DNA from: Adineta steineri
Taxonomy: Eukaryota; Rotifera; Eurotatoria; Adinetida; Adinetidae
Assembly (NCBI GenBank): GCA_905250115.1
Contig: CAJNOI010000116.1
Span: 199,509-263,508, forward strand
Reading direction: 5' to 3'
DNA length: 64,000 nt
Below, in pieces: positions 35,372 through 45,128 of this stretch (position 1 is the first letter of the stretch; the number at the start of each line of letters is the position of its first letter). The notes beneath the pieces were generated by a model. That model did not search any database. It was given only the letters and a program-made list of their open reading frames with translations, and was not told the origin of the DNA. A program made the translations under genes and the position numbers.

Positions 35372-37997
35372 ATGAAGTGGTCACTTACCACATTGCCAGT
35401 AGAATTAGTTTATCGAATTCTCGATAACCTCGAGCCAATAACAATTATTCGGTCATGCCGTAATGTCTGCACAAGACTCAATACTATCACAGATACATAC
35501 GATCTGTTTCAGGTAATCTGTTTGATTTTGTTAAGAAGTTTCACTTTCATCATGTATCTATGCTTTCTATCATTAAAAAACTCAGAGAAATATTCTTAAA
35601 CATGATTAAAAATTGCTTAAACCTTATAATAGTCTACAAAGTCTTATAAAATAGATATAGTGATGGACCCATTGGAGTATATTATTTTCTGTTTACAAGG
35701 GAAAAAACGTCAGAACACAGTGTGTTACGATATCGAATCCGATCGCTCCTGATGAGCTCAGGAAGTAGGATTGAATCATTTGGGTATATGCAGTCGATTT
35801 CAATTATAAGTAAGGTATAGAAAACTAATAATAATACAAAGATCTGAAGAAATCCAGACAGATCGTACTGTATAATCTTGTCTGATCACATAAGATCATG
35901 TTGTTGAATCTTATATGTAATTTATAGTCAAACTTGAAATAAGATTGCGTGAACGACGATTTTTCGTACGATCTTGTCTGAGCATATACGATCTTACTCT
36001 AATATCTTATATGATCATGCAATGATCTGTCATGGATGCTAGAGTCTGATTCAAAATTAAGCGAATTTTTCTTCATAATCTACGACCAAAGAAAACACTG
36101 TCAAAAGAACGTTAGGAATTCTTATGAAATAATAGATACTTCCAGAAAAACCTATAAAAATTAAAAAATACACTACTTTTAAATATATTAAAATAAACTC
36201 TCATAAAAATTCCAAAAAATTGTCCTACTAGAAATTCGGTTTTCACAATATCTCGCTGATGAATTACGAGAGAACAAAGTGTTTATCATTTGCTGCTCAT
36301 TTCTATTCATAGACACTCACCGTGCTGGATCTATATAGAAATCAGATTGGTGATGCTGATGCTCAATGTCTTGCTGATGTCTTGCGAAAGAACCAAGTAA
36401 TCAAGATTGCCTCGTCACCATTCTCATATTTTTTTCATCTACAGTACTGATCAAAATTATAAGACCACTACCATGTTTTCGTTAGTTGTGAGCCAAAGAA
36501 ATGCCAGTTTCTTTTGAAAGTTGCCCAGGCAAATAGAGGAGTACCAGCTAAATGTTTCTATGAAAAAAGAATTTGAAAATGATCTTTGTTTGAACATGAA
36601 AATGTTTCGTTTTATAGTAAAATATATGCATTATTAGATTTTAATGATAAAAAATGAATTCTACTTCTGCTACAAATATCGTAGCTAAAAATAAAAAATA
36701 TTGAGTTCAGATGAAGTTTTCCACCCGTTTTGGTTTAATCAGACCCTCTCTTTTCATGTTCAAACAAAGATCATTTTCAAATTCTTTTTTCATAGAAACA
36801 TTTAGCCGGTACTCCTCTATTTGCCTGGGCAACTTTCAAAAGAAACTGGCATTTCTTTGGCTCACAACTAACGAAAACATGGTAGTAGTCTTATAATTTT
36901 GATCATCACTGTATATTCACAGACACTTATCAGGCTTGAACTTGAATGCAACAAAATTGGTGATACTGGTGTAAAATATCTCGCTGATGCATTACGAGAG
37001 AACAAAGTGATTATCATTTTCTACTCATCTATCTCATATCCATCATCACCTTTATTTACAGACACTCACCGTGCTGAATCTTTATAGCAATCGGATTGGT
37101 GATGCTGGTGCTCAGTATCTCGCTAATGCATTACGAGCGAACAAAGTGATCATCATTTCTTCTTCATCCCTCTCATATCTACCTTAACCCCTATTCGCAG
37201 ACACTCACCTTGCTCAACCTTGAAAGAAATAGAATCAATGATGCTGGCGCACAATATCTCGCTGATGCACTACGAGAGAACAAAGTGATTATCATTTCCT
37301 CTTGATCTACCTCATATCTATCTTAACCCCTACTCACAGACACTCACCTTACTAGACCTTGAATGCAACAAAATTGGTAATGCTGGTGTAAAATGTCTCG
37401 CTGATGCATTACGAGAGAATAAAGTGATTATCATTTTCTCCTCATCAATCTTATACCTATCTTCACCTATATTTAAAGACACTCACCGTGCTGGATCTTA
37501 GATCGAATTTCATCAGTGCTGCTGGAGCACAATATCTCAGTAATATGTTACGAGATAACAAGGTGATCATCAGTTTTTCTATACCTTTCTCATATCTATC
37601 TTCACCTCTATTCATAGGTACTTACGGAACTGTATGTTTACAATAATGCAATGCGTGATGCTGGTGCTCAACATTTCGCTGATGCACTGCGAGAGAACAA
37701 GGTAATTATTATTTTCTTTTCGTTACGGTCGTATATATTTTCACCTATACTCATAGACACTTATTAGGTTAGACCTTAGCGCGACTCAAACTGGTGATGC
37801 TGGTGCAAGACACCTCGCTGATGCATTGCGAGATAATAAGGTGATCATTATTTTCTCTTCATCTTTCTCATATCTATTTTTATCTTTACTCACAGACACT
37901 CAATGAATTATGGATCGGCAACAATCGGATTTCTTCATCTCTTCTGGACCACTTAGAACACCAATACAGTCGGATTAGATGCTATACATGGAAGTAA
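35372..37997 (+). CDS. F-box plus ribonuclease-inhibitor-type LRR protein
   Basis: Exon 35372-35512 encodes an F-box-like helix set (LTTLPVELVYRILDNLEPIT), the module that docks to Skp1 in SCF ubiquitin ligases. LRR exons of exactly 84 bp follow at 36313-36396, 36923-37006, 37062-37145, 37201-37284, 37340-37423, 37479-37562, 37618-37701 and 37757-37840, with a last exon at 37896-37997 ending in TAA. Each reads TLTxLDLxxNxIGDAGAQYL plus ADALRENK, a 28-residue RI/NLR-type leucine-rich repeat likely used for substrate recognition. All are phase 0, so repeat number can vary without frameshift. Between the F-box and the first LRR (35513-36240) I see no good exon, and a half repeat at about 36240-36290 is broken. 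The F-box may therefore belong to this gene or be a neighbour's remnant. Confidence 0.65.
35861..36015. repeat. Two-copy direct repeat with internal symmetry
   Basis: About 50 bp at 35861-35917 (ATCTTGTCTGATCACATAAG...CTTATATG) recurs at 35965-36015 (ATCTTGTCTGAGCATATACG...CTTATATG). Function unknown. Confidence 0.4.
36442..36911. mobile_element. Tc1/mariner-like MITE with long inverted repeats
   Basis: Begins CAGTACTGATCAAAATTATA and ends TATAATTTTGATCATCACTG, flanked by TA on both sides (36440-36441, 36912-36913). The arms pair over roughly 170 bp (36442-36617 with 36717-36911). It sits in an intron of the LRR gene; removing it plus one TA leaves a 54-bp intron, in line with the neighbouring 55-bp introns. 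Confidence 0.75.
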
Positions 37998-38338
37998 CTT
38001 TTGTTGTTGATATTTAATCAATAAAGTTCTGTGTTCTATCCGAATGTTTTGTCTTTCTCTTTTGATTTTCTTGTGTGCGCGCGACAAGAGCTTATAGAAA
38101 GTGCTTCGAGGGTGTGGGTGAGAGTGAGGGTAGATGTGGGTACAAGTGGCGCGACCGAGGGCGTAATCCCCTAATCTTTCGAAATTTCTGTGTTTTTCTC
38201 AACAAAATCGGCAAATCTTGTTAGGTTTTTTACCAAAGATAATGCTACACCCCCTCCAAAAATTGCAAAATTCACCTTTTTACTCTAAAAACTTTGTTAC
38301 ATCCCCCCTTCCAATGTTGACTGACTCGGACCACCGCT

Positions 38339-38544
38339 GGGTGTGGATGTGGGCATGAGCGAGAGTATGTGCGAGTGTGGATTTGCGGGTGTGAGTGAGG
38401 GTGTAGATATGAACGTTGGGTGGATGTGAGTGTGAGTGTGAGTGTGGTTGTAGGTATGGGTGTGGGCATTATTTGCATCCCTAACCCATACTCACACCCA
38501 GACCCACACAACCATACCTACCCTTACTCACATCCACCCTCAAG
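38339..38544. repeat. Largest G-arm/C-arm hairpin (about 205 bp)
   Basis: A G/T-rich run from 38339 to about 38467 faces a C/A-rich run from about 38480 to 38544 that closes CATCCACCCTCAAG. The arms are unequal: the G-rich side is about twice as long. Confidence 0.7.
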
Positions 38545-38561
38545 ATTTTAACAAAAGAAAG

Positions 38562-38819
38562 AATATGACGAATACACCTATTCATTTCAATTCTCAGTAT
38601 GAGCTATACCGGGACTTTAGTAATTTTTATCAGGCTTTAATTTAATTTGATAAATATCCTTAGCTGACTACTAACTATTATTTTCAAGCCCAAAAATTTG
38701 TTTCAGATAAAAAGCATTCTAAATACATTTTAGGATTCGCAACCTCTCGAGAAGTATTTGGTTATGTTCGAACTCATAAATCATTAATCTATTCCCATTA
38801 TAAAAATCTTAAAAATGAG
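38562..38819 (+). pseudogene. NADAR (YbiA-like) domain pseudogene
   Basis: One frame reads YELYRDFSNFYQ, then two in-frame stops (near 38642 and 38663), then TTNYYFQAQKFVSDKKHSKY and FATSREVFGYVR. The FSNFY...NYYFQAQKF spacing is that of NADAR (DUF1768) domains, which act on ADP-ribosylated or related N-glycosidic substrates. The second stop falls where family members have Trp. It is a dead fragment wedged between two hairpin elements. The family assignment rests on motif recognition only. Confidence 0.55.
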
Positions 38820-38954
38820 CATGGGTGTGAGTATCACTTCTATTAACCTCACTCACACCCACACCCTCACCCACAGCCACACCTACACCCACCCCGCATC
38901 CATCCATATCCGCACCCACACCAACACCCTTATCCACGTCGATACCCACTCCCA
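38820..38954. repeat. G-arm/C-arm hairpin with extended C-rich arm
   Basis: A short G arm (CATGGGTGTGAGT) is followed by about 100 bp of C/A-rich units (CTCACACCCACACCCTCACC...). It begins immediately after the NADAR fragment. Confidence 0.6.
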
Positions 38955-39631
38955 GCTTTTCTTGATAAATCTATTCGACGAAAATCGATTTGGTGAAGTC
39001 CATTTTCGGCGAATTTTGGTCGGCGAAGGTAGACTAGATGATTTCATCATCTCGACTCATGCCACATCAATAAACAAATATAAGTTGGAAATTTCGAGCT
39101 GCACAATTTTCTTTTTAGTCAAAGCTTTTTGTTAAAATTAACTGCCAGAGGTAATGTTTTGTTTTGTTAAAAAGGAAGTAGCATGGTTTGTTTACTTTCA
39201 TTTTCTTTTCTCTTTTCAATCATCATATATATAATTTAGTAAAGTTGAGATTTTTAAACATCTTTTTTTCTTCACCAACACACTTAAAATTTTAGTCGAC
39301 AACTGTAAGTATTAAAAGGCAGTGAATTTTATCATTTAAAAAAAAATTATTTCAGTTTGTAGCTATAAAGCTGGTCGGCTCTCGTTCGATTATTTCACAA
39401 CGCTTATATAACAAACGTAACGAAAAGTAATAAAAAAAGAATATTCTTTACTTAATACTTCATACTATTGTATCTCACAATGGTGAAAGTTTTGAGTTCA
39501 AGCTTTATATTATTATTCTATGTGCTACTTTTAGTGTAAGTATTAATTATCAAGTTCTACATGTTATATACTTTTTTCTTCGTCTTTAACGATAGAAACA
39601 CATCAGAACAACAACAAAGTAATCAATAATA

Positions 39632-41305
39632 ATGACTATTATTTTCCTTTATTTCCTTATTATTTATTTCTTAGTTAATTCAACAACAACAGCAACATGT
39701 AATTTTACTGCATGCAATTCTCAAGGAATATCATGTTCATCGAATCTTGATTGCGATTGTTTTTCATTAACATCCAATTCGAACAAAGGCATATGTGCTT
39801 CAACTGTTTTCTCTTGTGCAAGTGTTGTACGATGTAATATGGATAATGTAACTTGTTCAATCGAGAGTACAATCTGTGTGAATAGTGCACGATGTGGTCA
39901 ACCAATATGTTATCCATTACCCATGGCAAATAAACAAATTTGTCCACCAAAAACTGTTACAAGTAAAAAAAATTTCTAATAACTAATTTAGTTTTATTTG
40001 TTTTTTCTTCTCAAAAACAGCTACAACATTACGAACAACAACTGCAGGTAAGGTATTTTGTCTTGCAGAGTTTAAAACGATTAGAACAAAAAATAATTAG
40101 TTGATCTAGAATAAATTATTTCTATCTTTTAATAGGACAAACAACAAGCACAACTAAATCTACAACAAAGAGTAAGCGTGGTTTTATTATATTTTCTCTC
40201 TAAAATATGTCTATTTCGTGGTTAATTTATCTCTTTTGATTCAGTTACAACAACAACTCAAAAGACTACGACTACCATTAAAACATCAACAGCAACAACT
40301 ACTCAAAAGCTTACAACTACCACTAAAATATCGACAACAACACCAACATCAACAGGTAAAATATGCAGTAACAGTGCCGCTGACTCTAGCCAATAGCTTT
40401 TTTTCTTCTTTTGCTTTTCAGTTCATTCAGACATTACAACTAGTCAATCTGGTATAACCCCTAGTAAGTAATTAACAAATAATTTCCCTGAACTAGCTTT
40501 GTAAAGACTTCGAATTAAATTTTACCCGTGTCTTTTTTCGATTGAAAAATGTAGCAACAGCAATACAATAGACTACTACTTTTAGAAGGAATCCTTATTA
40601 ATATCTATCATATTCTTCTAAATTTATAGTGAGTTCTATTTCGTACGAATATAAATTCCATGCAATGAGATTAATTACATGCATAATAAATTTAGACCTA
40701 TACGAGTACTCGCTCGTAAACTTTTCAAATAATTATTTCTATAAATTTGATAATTTTTGCTATTATCAATTATTTGCGGAATAACGGACATTGTGAAACA
40801 CGACCTAAAAGGAGTGTTGGCATGTTTACGGACAGAAATTTACACTCGCTCTCCTCCACAGACGTGACGATTGCACTCATACTGTTTATGAAAGATAGAT
40901 ACAATTAGTAATTTCTTTTATATTAAGCTATTTTCTCTTTAATTTCGTAACAACTGTTAGAATGCTCATCAAGTGCGTTCATAATATGTAAAATATTTCT
41001 GTCTAATATTCCTATACGTTTATGCTACAGAACGAAATGAAAACCGTTTCATAATGCTACTATTAAACTATCTTCTTGAAGTTAGAAACAACAATTAGAT
41101 TCTGTTTCACAATGTAATCCTATCAGGGATTGCTGTGACAACTTTGTCTGTTGCTGTTGTTGTTTTAATAATATTGATTTATAGTTATATTCGGTGTAGT
41201 TTAAGAAGCATTATTGACTATCAATGTTATACTTATTGTACAATAGATGAATCATCCCAGATAAAATTTAGGAACAGAATATATATGAAGGTGAATCAGT
41301 TTTGA
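39632..41305 (+). CDS. Secreted Cys-rich module, Thr-rich stalk, membrane helix
   Basis: ATG 39632 opens a signal peptide (MTIIFLYFLIIYFLVNS). Exons 39632-39962, 40021-40047, 40136-40171 and 40245-40355 join through phase-1 introns, followed by 40422 to about 40451. Exon 1 has a roughly 90-residue domain with about 12 Cys ending CYPLPMANKQICPP, matching the module in the NHL protein at 57125. The middle exons encode mucin-like Thr/Lys/Gln repeats. A final exon at 41127-41305 (GIAVTTLSVAVVVLIILIYS) supplies a membrane helix and a short tail ending in TGA. The join across about 675 bp is phase-compatible but the weakest link; another branch (40555) stops at once. Another signal-like ATG (39482, MVKVLSSSFILLFYVLLL) lies upstream. 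Likely a surface glycoprotein. Confidence 0.5.
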
Positions 41306-41677
41306 TAGAAAATTTAAGATTAATGTACTGCAATCAGCAGTTATCTCATTTATGTTGTCTTGACTGATGAGATGATAAACTGAACTATACAATTAGACAT
41401 TAAATACTGTCTTCATCTTTAGATCGATCTTTTATCTCATGTTTCGAATATTTGTAAAGTTTTGTTTTTTCTATGATAGTGTTCATTACATAAGAGGATA
41501 TGAACAGGGAATCGATGAGAAATTATTGTTGTGTAAATAAATTTAAAGGAGAGGGAGACATATGTAGTGGAATTACTTAAAATTGGTCAGATTAAATCGT
41601 TTAAAAAAATTTGTCTTTAAAACATCTTATTAATAATTTCTACTGGAAGAATATTCAATTTCAAAAATTTATTGTAG
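41306..41677. other. Spacer between two genes
   Basis: AT-rich. It should hold the first exon of the amidotransferase-like gene, which I could not place. Confidence 0.3.
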
Positions 41678-42345
41678 TGCCGAAATATACAGCTCTACTT
41701 CTCAGTGATTCTGAAGCAGCTGTACAAAATTTAATCAATTTTTTACAATCAGCTGGGATCAGTTGTACTTATAGTTCTAATAATGTTCAATATTATGATG
41801 GCACACCTGATGCAGCTACCTTTGGAGTTGTGATCATTGTTAATAGTAATTCGTATGGCTATAATATGCCTGCCAGTGGACAACAGTCGATTTTAAATGC
41901 ACAACAAAACAATGCTACTGGCGTGGTCCTAACTGAATGGGCAGCTTATCAGTTCTCTATCGGCTTGTGGACAACTTTACTTCCATTGCAACTTTTTACA
42001 CGATCTTCTGGTACTACCACGAACATAGAAATGAATTTAACTATTCCAAATCATCCCATTTGGACTAATCTTTCTGCTTCATTTACAAGTACATCGATAG
42101 TCGGTTGCAATACAGGTGGATCACTTATTAATAATGGTACAGTTCTAGCCACCTGTTCGCAGTGCGATGGAGGACCTGGAGTTGCTGTTCGACCTAGTTC
42201 CATTCTAGCAACAGTAGGCCGTGTTGTTCAAATTGCACACGCTGGTCACTTCAGTGCTAGTGATGCAAACTTTAACTGGGCAAACGATATTAATTTGAGC
42301 ACTATGATGATCAATGCAGTTAAATGGGCTGCTAATCTTATCTAA
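41678..42345 (+). CDS. ThuA/glutamine-amidotransferase-like domain protein, 5' exon missing
   Basis: An exon beginning after the TTATTGTAG acceptor at 41671-41677 carries about 222 residues and stops at TAA 42345. The pattern YTALLLSDSEAAVQNLINFL, FGVVIIVNSN, VVLTEWAAYQ and a C-terminal GRVVQIAHAGHF...NWANDINLSTMMINAVKWAAN resembles the flavodoxin-like fold of ThuA and class I glutamine-amidotransferase-like proteins. I do not see a confident Cys-His-Glu triad, so catalysis is unproven. Several NxT/S sequons suggest a secreted form, but the signal-peptide exon was not found. The open frame extends upstream to 41611 without an ATG, so the true start is upstream or created by splicing. Confidence 0.55.
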
Positions 42346-42741
42346 AATATTGACATTCTCCGACAAATAACAGCGAAGAACAAGTGTATTGTATGAACCA
42401 TTATTGATATTTTCGTGACAGACTGAGTATGTGAGACATAAAATCAGTACTCAGATGCTAATACACACATTTACGTCTGTCTGCCTCGCATTTGCATAAT
42501 ATGTGTATTTTGATTTTAATCCTCATATAAATTGTATTGCTTACTATCAAACTAATAAATTTTCAAAACAAAAATGATTTTTTTAGTTTTGTTTAGATTT
42601 ATTATAATCAATGAAAGATTACATAATAATAAAATTACATTCAAGACTATCATAGACTAGTCATTTTGCAGTATATGTAATTAATGTTGATGGATGAAGA
42701 TGGGCGGGTGTGGCTCAGCTAGTCTTACTCCCTACGTAACA
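42346..42741. other. Convergent intergenic spacer
   Basis: 396 bp between two convergent genes. AATAAA-like signals occur; a lone GATGGGCGGGTGTGG half-arm lies at about 42698-42712. Nothing else. Confidence 0.4.
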
Positions 42742-44805
42742 TTAGTATTTCAGAGCTAAAGTGTCGAAGTAAGCTTTTAAAGCAGAAATAGTTGCGGTGT
42801 CATTAGGCGGATATGCTTTGCACGCAGTATTGAAAGCCTTTTCAGCGTTATAGATGGCATTTGCATATTGACCAACACTATTGAATTCTGTAGCTTTTTT
42901 GAAGTATGTCACGGTGGGATTGCAATGATGATATAAACAATGCTTTGCCTGGATTAAATCGTGTTTCTTTATTTTAATTTTTGGCAGTAGTTCTTTTACC
43001 GTAGGAATAATGATAATGTTCTCAGATTCTGTAATGTCGGGATTTAACGACTTACTATCAGTCCATTCATCTTTTGACGAGTCAGGCTTTATCCATGCAC
43101 GATGATTTTTCCAATGAAGGTTCCGATCTATCTGCAATTCTCGTTGATAATCTTCCCACGCAACAGTGTATTTATATTGATTGTTGTACACATCTTCGAG
43201 AGACTGATCGTTGCTGTCAGTTTCATGGTGATCGGTCTGTGATTTATGGGCGTCTATGTCGGACGCTCGTTGATAATGCCGTAGGGCTTTGTATAGCTCG
43301 CCACGTTGCCAATAAAGAGAGCCAATAATGTTGTAGATAAATAATAAATTAGGATGATTAGGAACTATAATATCAAGTAACAGAGCGAGAAATTGTTCAT
43401 AGTAAGATATTGCATCTTCTGTTTGATCTTCACATTCGTTAAGAAGACCCATTTTGAAACATATCTCTAGTCTTTTGTCAATACTCATATCAATAGTTGT
43501 GTTTAACAGCAATTCATAGAGCTCTCCGATAAGATCAAAATTAGGATGATGGCGCACCAGAAAATTTGTCAGTTCATATAAACCTGTCGCTCCGCTGAAT
43601 TTCATTAGACCATTTAGACCTTCGTCATTATCACTCAATTTCAGTTTTACGAGCCAGATTTCGGTATCTAGCTTTCGCACTTCGTCAACACGAAAATTGG
43701 TGTGAGCTGAAAAAAGAATTTCTTCTTCGTCCTTATTCGCGCTTATTTGTTGAATGTCGACATGATATACATCTTTTACTGGACCATCAATGCTAATCTC
43801 GAAAAGTATTGGCTCATGGCCTGCTTCACGACCTATAAAAATTTTTGCCACATTAATACTGCGACTCGTTGACACAAATGTATTAAATGTTATAAAGCCG
43901 TTGATGTTATGTTGTAAAAGCTTCTCAAATTGTTCAGTGATCATCATATGCCCTCTGTAGACGATGATCGGGTAGGAAAGTGAAGAAGATGAGGATGAGT
44001 ATAACTCTGCGAGTTGTTTCTGTAAATCTTGGATAACGAAGCGCATCTTGTAGAGAAGCGAAATTTTTGGGATACGTAGGGCGTAGTTGAGCATACGAAA
44101 GAGGAAACTTTGTCTAGAGTACCACCATACGGCACAATCAGATGTATACTTCTGTGTGAACTCTTCTATGATGCGTAATTCCGCACTGTTACCAGCATAT
44201 ACTTCACGACAAATGTTTATGAGCTCTTGCTTGTCTTTCTCATTAGATGGTAGCTGGTGAATAATCTTCGGTAACATATGTTCACCAAATAAATATCCTA
44301 TGAAACCACAACCATCTGCCGTTCGTGTATTTTCTAACGAATCTGTAGAATCGGTAATAGATATGAGATTGTGCTCGCGTCGACGAGTATCCCACTCTAT
44401 ACAATCCGAAAGAAGCACGACGTTACTAAAGACACCTCTACATTTGTTGGAAGACGTTGACAGTTGTTTGTCTGTAGTCTTCTTCGAGCACAAAATGTAG
44501 ATGGAATAAACTTGCGGTAATTCATGAATAATTGGTATGATATACTCGCTGAATGTACTTGAAACTATCACAAATACACTATTCTGCCAAGTTCTGGTGA
44601 TAAAGTTAGTACAAGCAATAGGATCAATGAATGTCTCAACATGACTGAAGCTATGTCGGAGTAGACCGATTGATGGAGCAGTATTATCATAAACTTCATT
44701 GGTTTCGGTGTTGAGACACACTAGTATTGAATCGTATATAATGTTGTGCTGACGTTGTAACGCCGTAAATTTTGATACAGATGTTGAGGATAAATTTGAT
44801 TTCAT
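42742..44805 (-). CDS. ADP-ribosyltransferase with C-terminal TPRs (687 aa)
   Basis: A single exon from ATG 44805 to the stop at 42742. Residues about 20-150 form the same alpha/beta N-terminal domain as the ART at 13078-14323 (SVFVIVSSTFSEYIIPIIHE, SIYILCSKK). Residues about 190-395 are an arginine-type ART domain: VYRGH (Arg), FNTFVSTSRS (Ser), and DEEEILFSAHTNF (ExE). Residues about 430-540 and the C-terminus contain TPR-type helices (YYEQFLALLL..., GSLYWQRGELYKALRHYQRA). TPRs would choose the protein partner and the ART would modify it with ADP-ribose from NAD+. No signal peptide, so probably cytosolic. All three catalytic positions are present. It resembles the large bdelloid ART/TPR family often labelled kinesin-light-chain-like because of its repeats. 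Confidence 0.8.
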   Translation of the reverse strand: MKSNLSSTSVSKFTALQRQHNIIYDSILVCLNTETNEVYDNTAPSIGLLRHSFSHVETFIDPIACTNFITRTWQNSVFVIVSSTFSEYIIPIIHELPQVYSIYILCSKKTTDKQLSTSSNKCRGVFSNVVLLSDCIEWDTRRREHNLISITDSTDSLENTRTADGCGFIGYLFGEHMLPKIIHQLPSNEKDKQELINICREVYAGNSAELRIIEEFTQKYTSDCAVWWYSRQSFLFRMLNYALRIPKISLLYKMRFVIQDLQKQLAELYSSSSSSLSYPIIVYRGHMMITEQFEKLLQHNINGFITFNTFVSTSRSINVAKIFIGREAGHEPILFEISIDGPVKDVYHVDIQQISANKDEEEILFSAHTNFRVDEVRKLDTEIWLVKLKLSDNDEGLNGLMKFSGATGLYELTNFLVRHHPNFDLIGELYELLLNTTIDMSIDKRLEICFKMGLLNECEDQTEDAISYYEQFLALLLDIIVPNHPNLLFIYNIIGSLYWQRGELYKALRHYQRASDIDAHKSQTDHHETDSNDQSLEDVYNNQYKYTVAWEDYQRELQIDRNLHWKNHRAWIKPDSSKDEWTDSKSLNPDITESENIIIIPTVKELLPKIKIKKHDLIQAKHCLYHHCNPTVTYFKKATEFNSVGQYANAIYNAEKAFNTACKAYPPNDTATISALKAYFDTLALKY

Positions 44806-44960
44806 TCTCGAATGGTATGTCTACATAATTCACACCTCTAAACAAAGGACTCATTCAATTTGTATTCTATGTATGAACTCTTGTATTCAGATGATTATTG
44901 AAGCATAATTTATAAGGGTGGATTTTTATGTTAGTGTCCTCAGCTATTTGATTTTCTATA

Positions 44961-45017
44961 TTCGAGAGTGTGAGGTAAAAACATACCTACCCGTGCCCAT
45001 TATCCACACCCGCAAGA
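44961..45017. repeat. Worn G-arm/C-arm hairpin
   Basis: TTCGAGAGTGTGAGGTA faces TACCTACCCGTGCCC...CCACACCCGCAAG. Confidence 0.45.
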
Positions 45018-45057
45018 TGAAGCGCTTTTCTGACACATCAACTCAAAACTAATATTT

Positions 45058-45128
45058 TCTTGAGGGATGTGAGTGCAGGTAGTAGAAAAGAAAAGGCAAC
45101 CACAGTCACATCACATTCTTCACACGGT
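45058..45128. repeat. Worn G-arm/C-arm element
   Basis: CTTGAGGGATGTGAGTGCAG opens; the far arm (CCACAGTCACATCACATTC) is poorly matched and lacks the CTCAAG end. Confidence 0.35.

Larger units (their letters stand above)
37998..39481. other. Intergenic region rich in G/C-arm hairpins
   Basis: Contains a half-element (CTTCGAGGGTGTGGGTGAG, about 38106-38143), two large hairpins (38339-38544, 38820-38954) and the NADAR pseudogene between them. 38145-38335 and 38960-39480 hold nothing I recognise. Confidence 0.4.

Noticed and set aside
40555..40571. Short exon after 40551 ending the mucin-like protein
   Set aside because: It stops after five codons; the in-phase membrane-helix exon at 41127 gives a more sensible protein, though this remains unproven.
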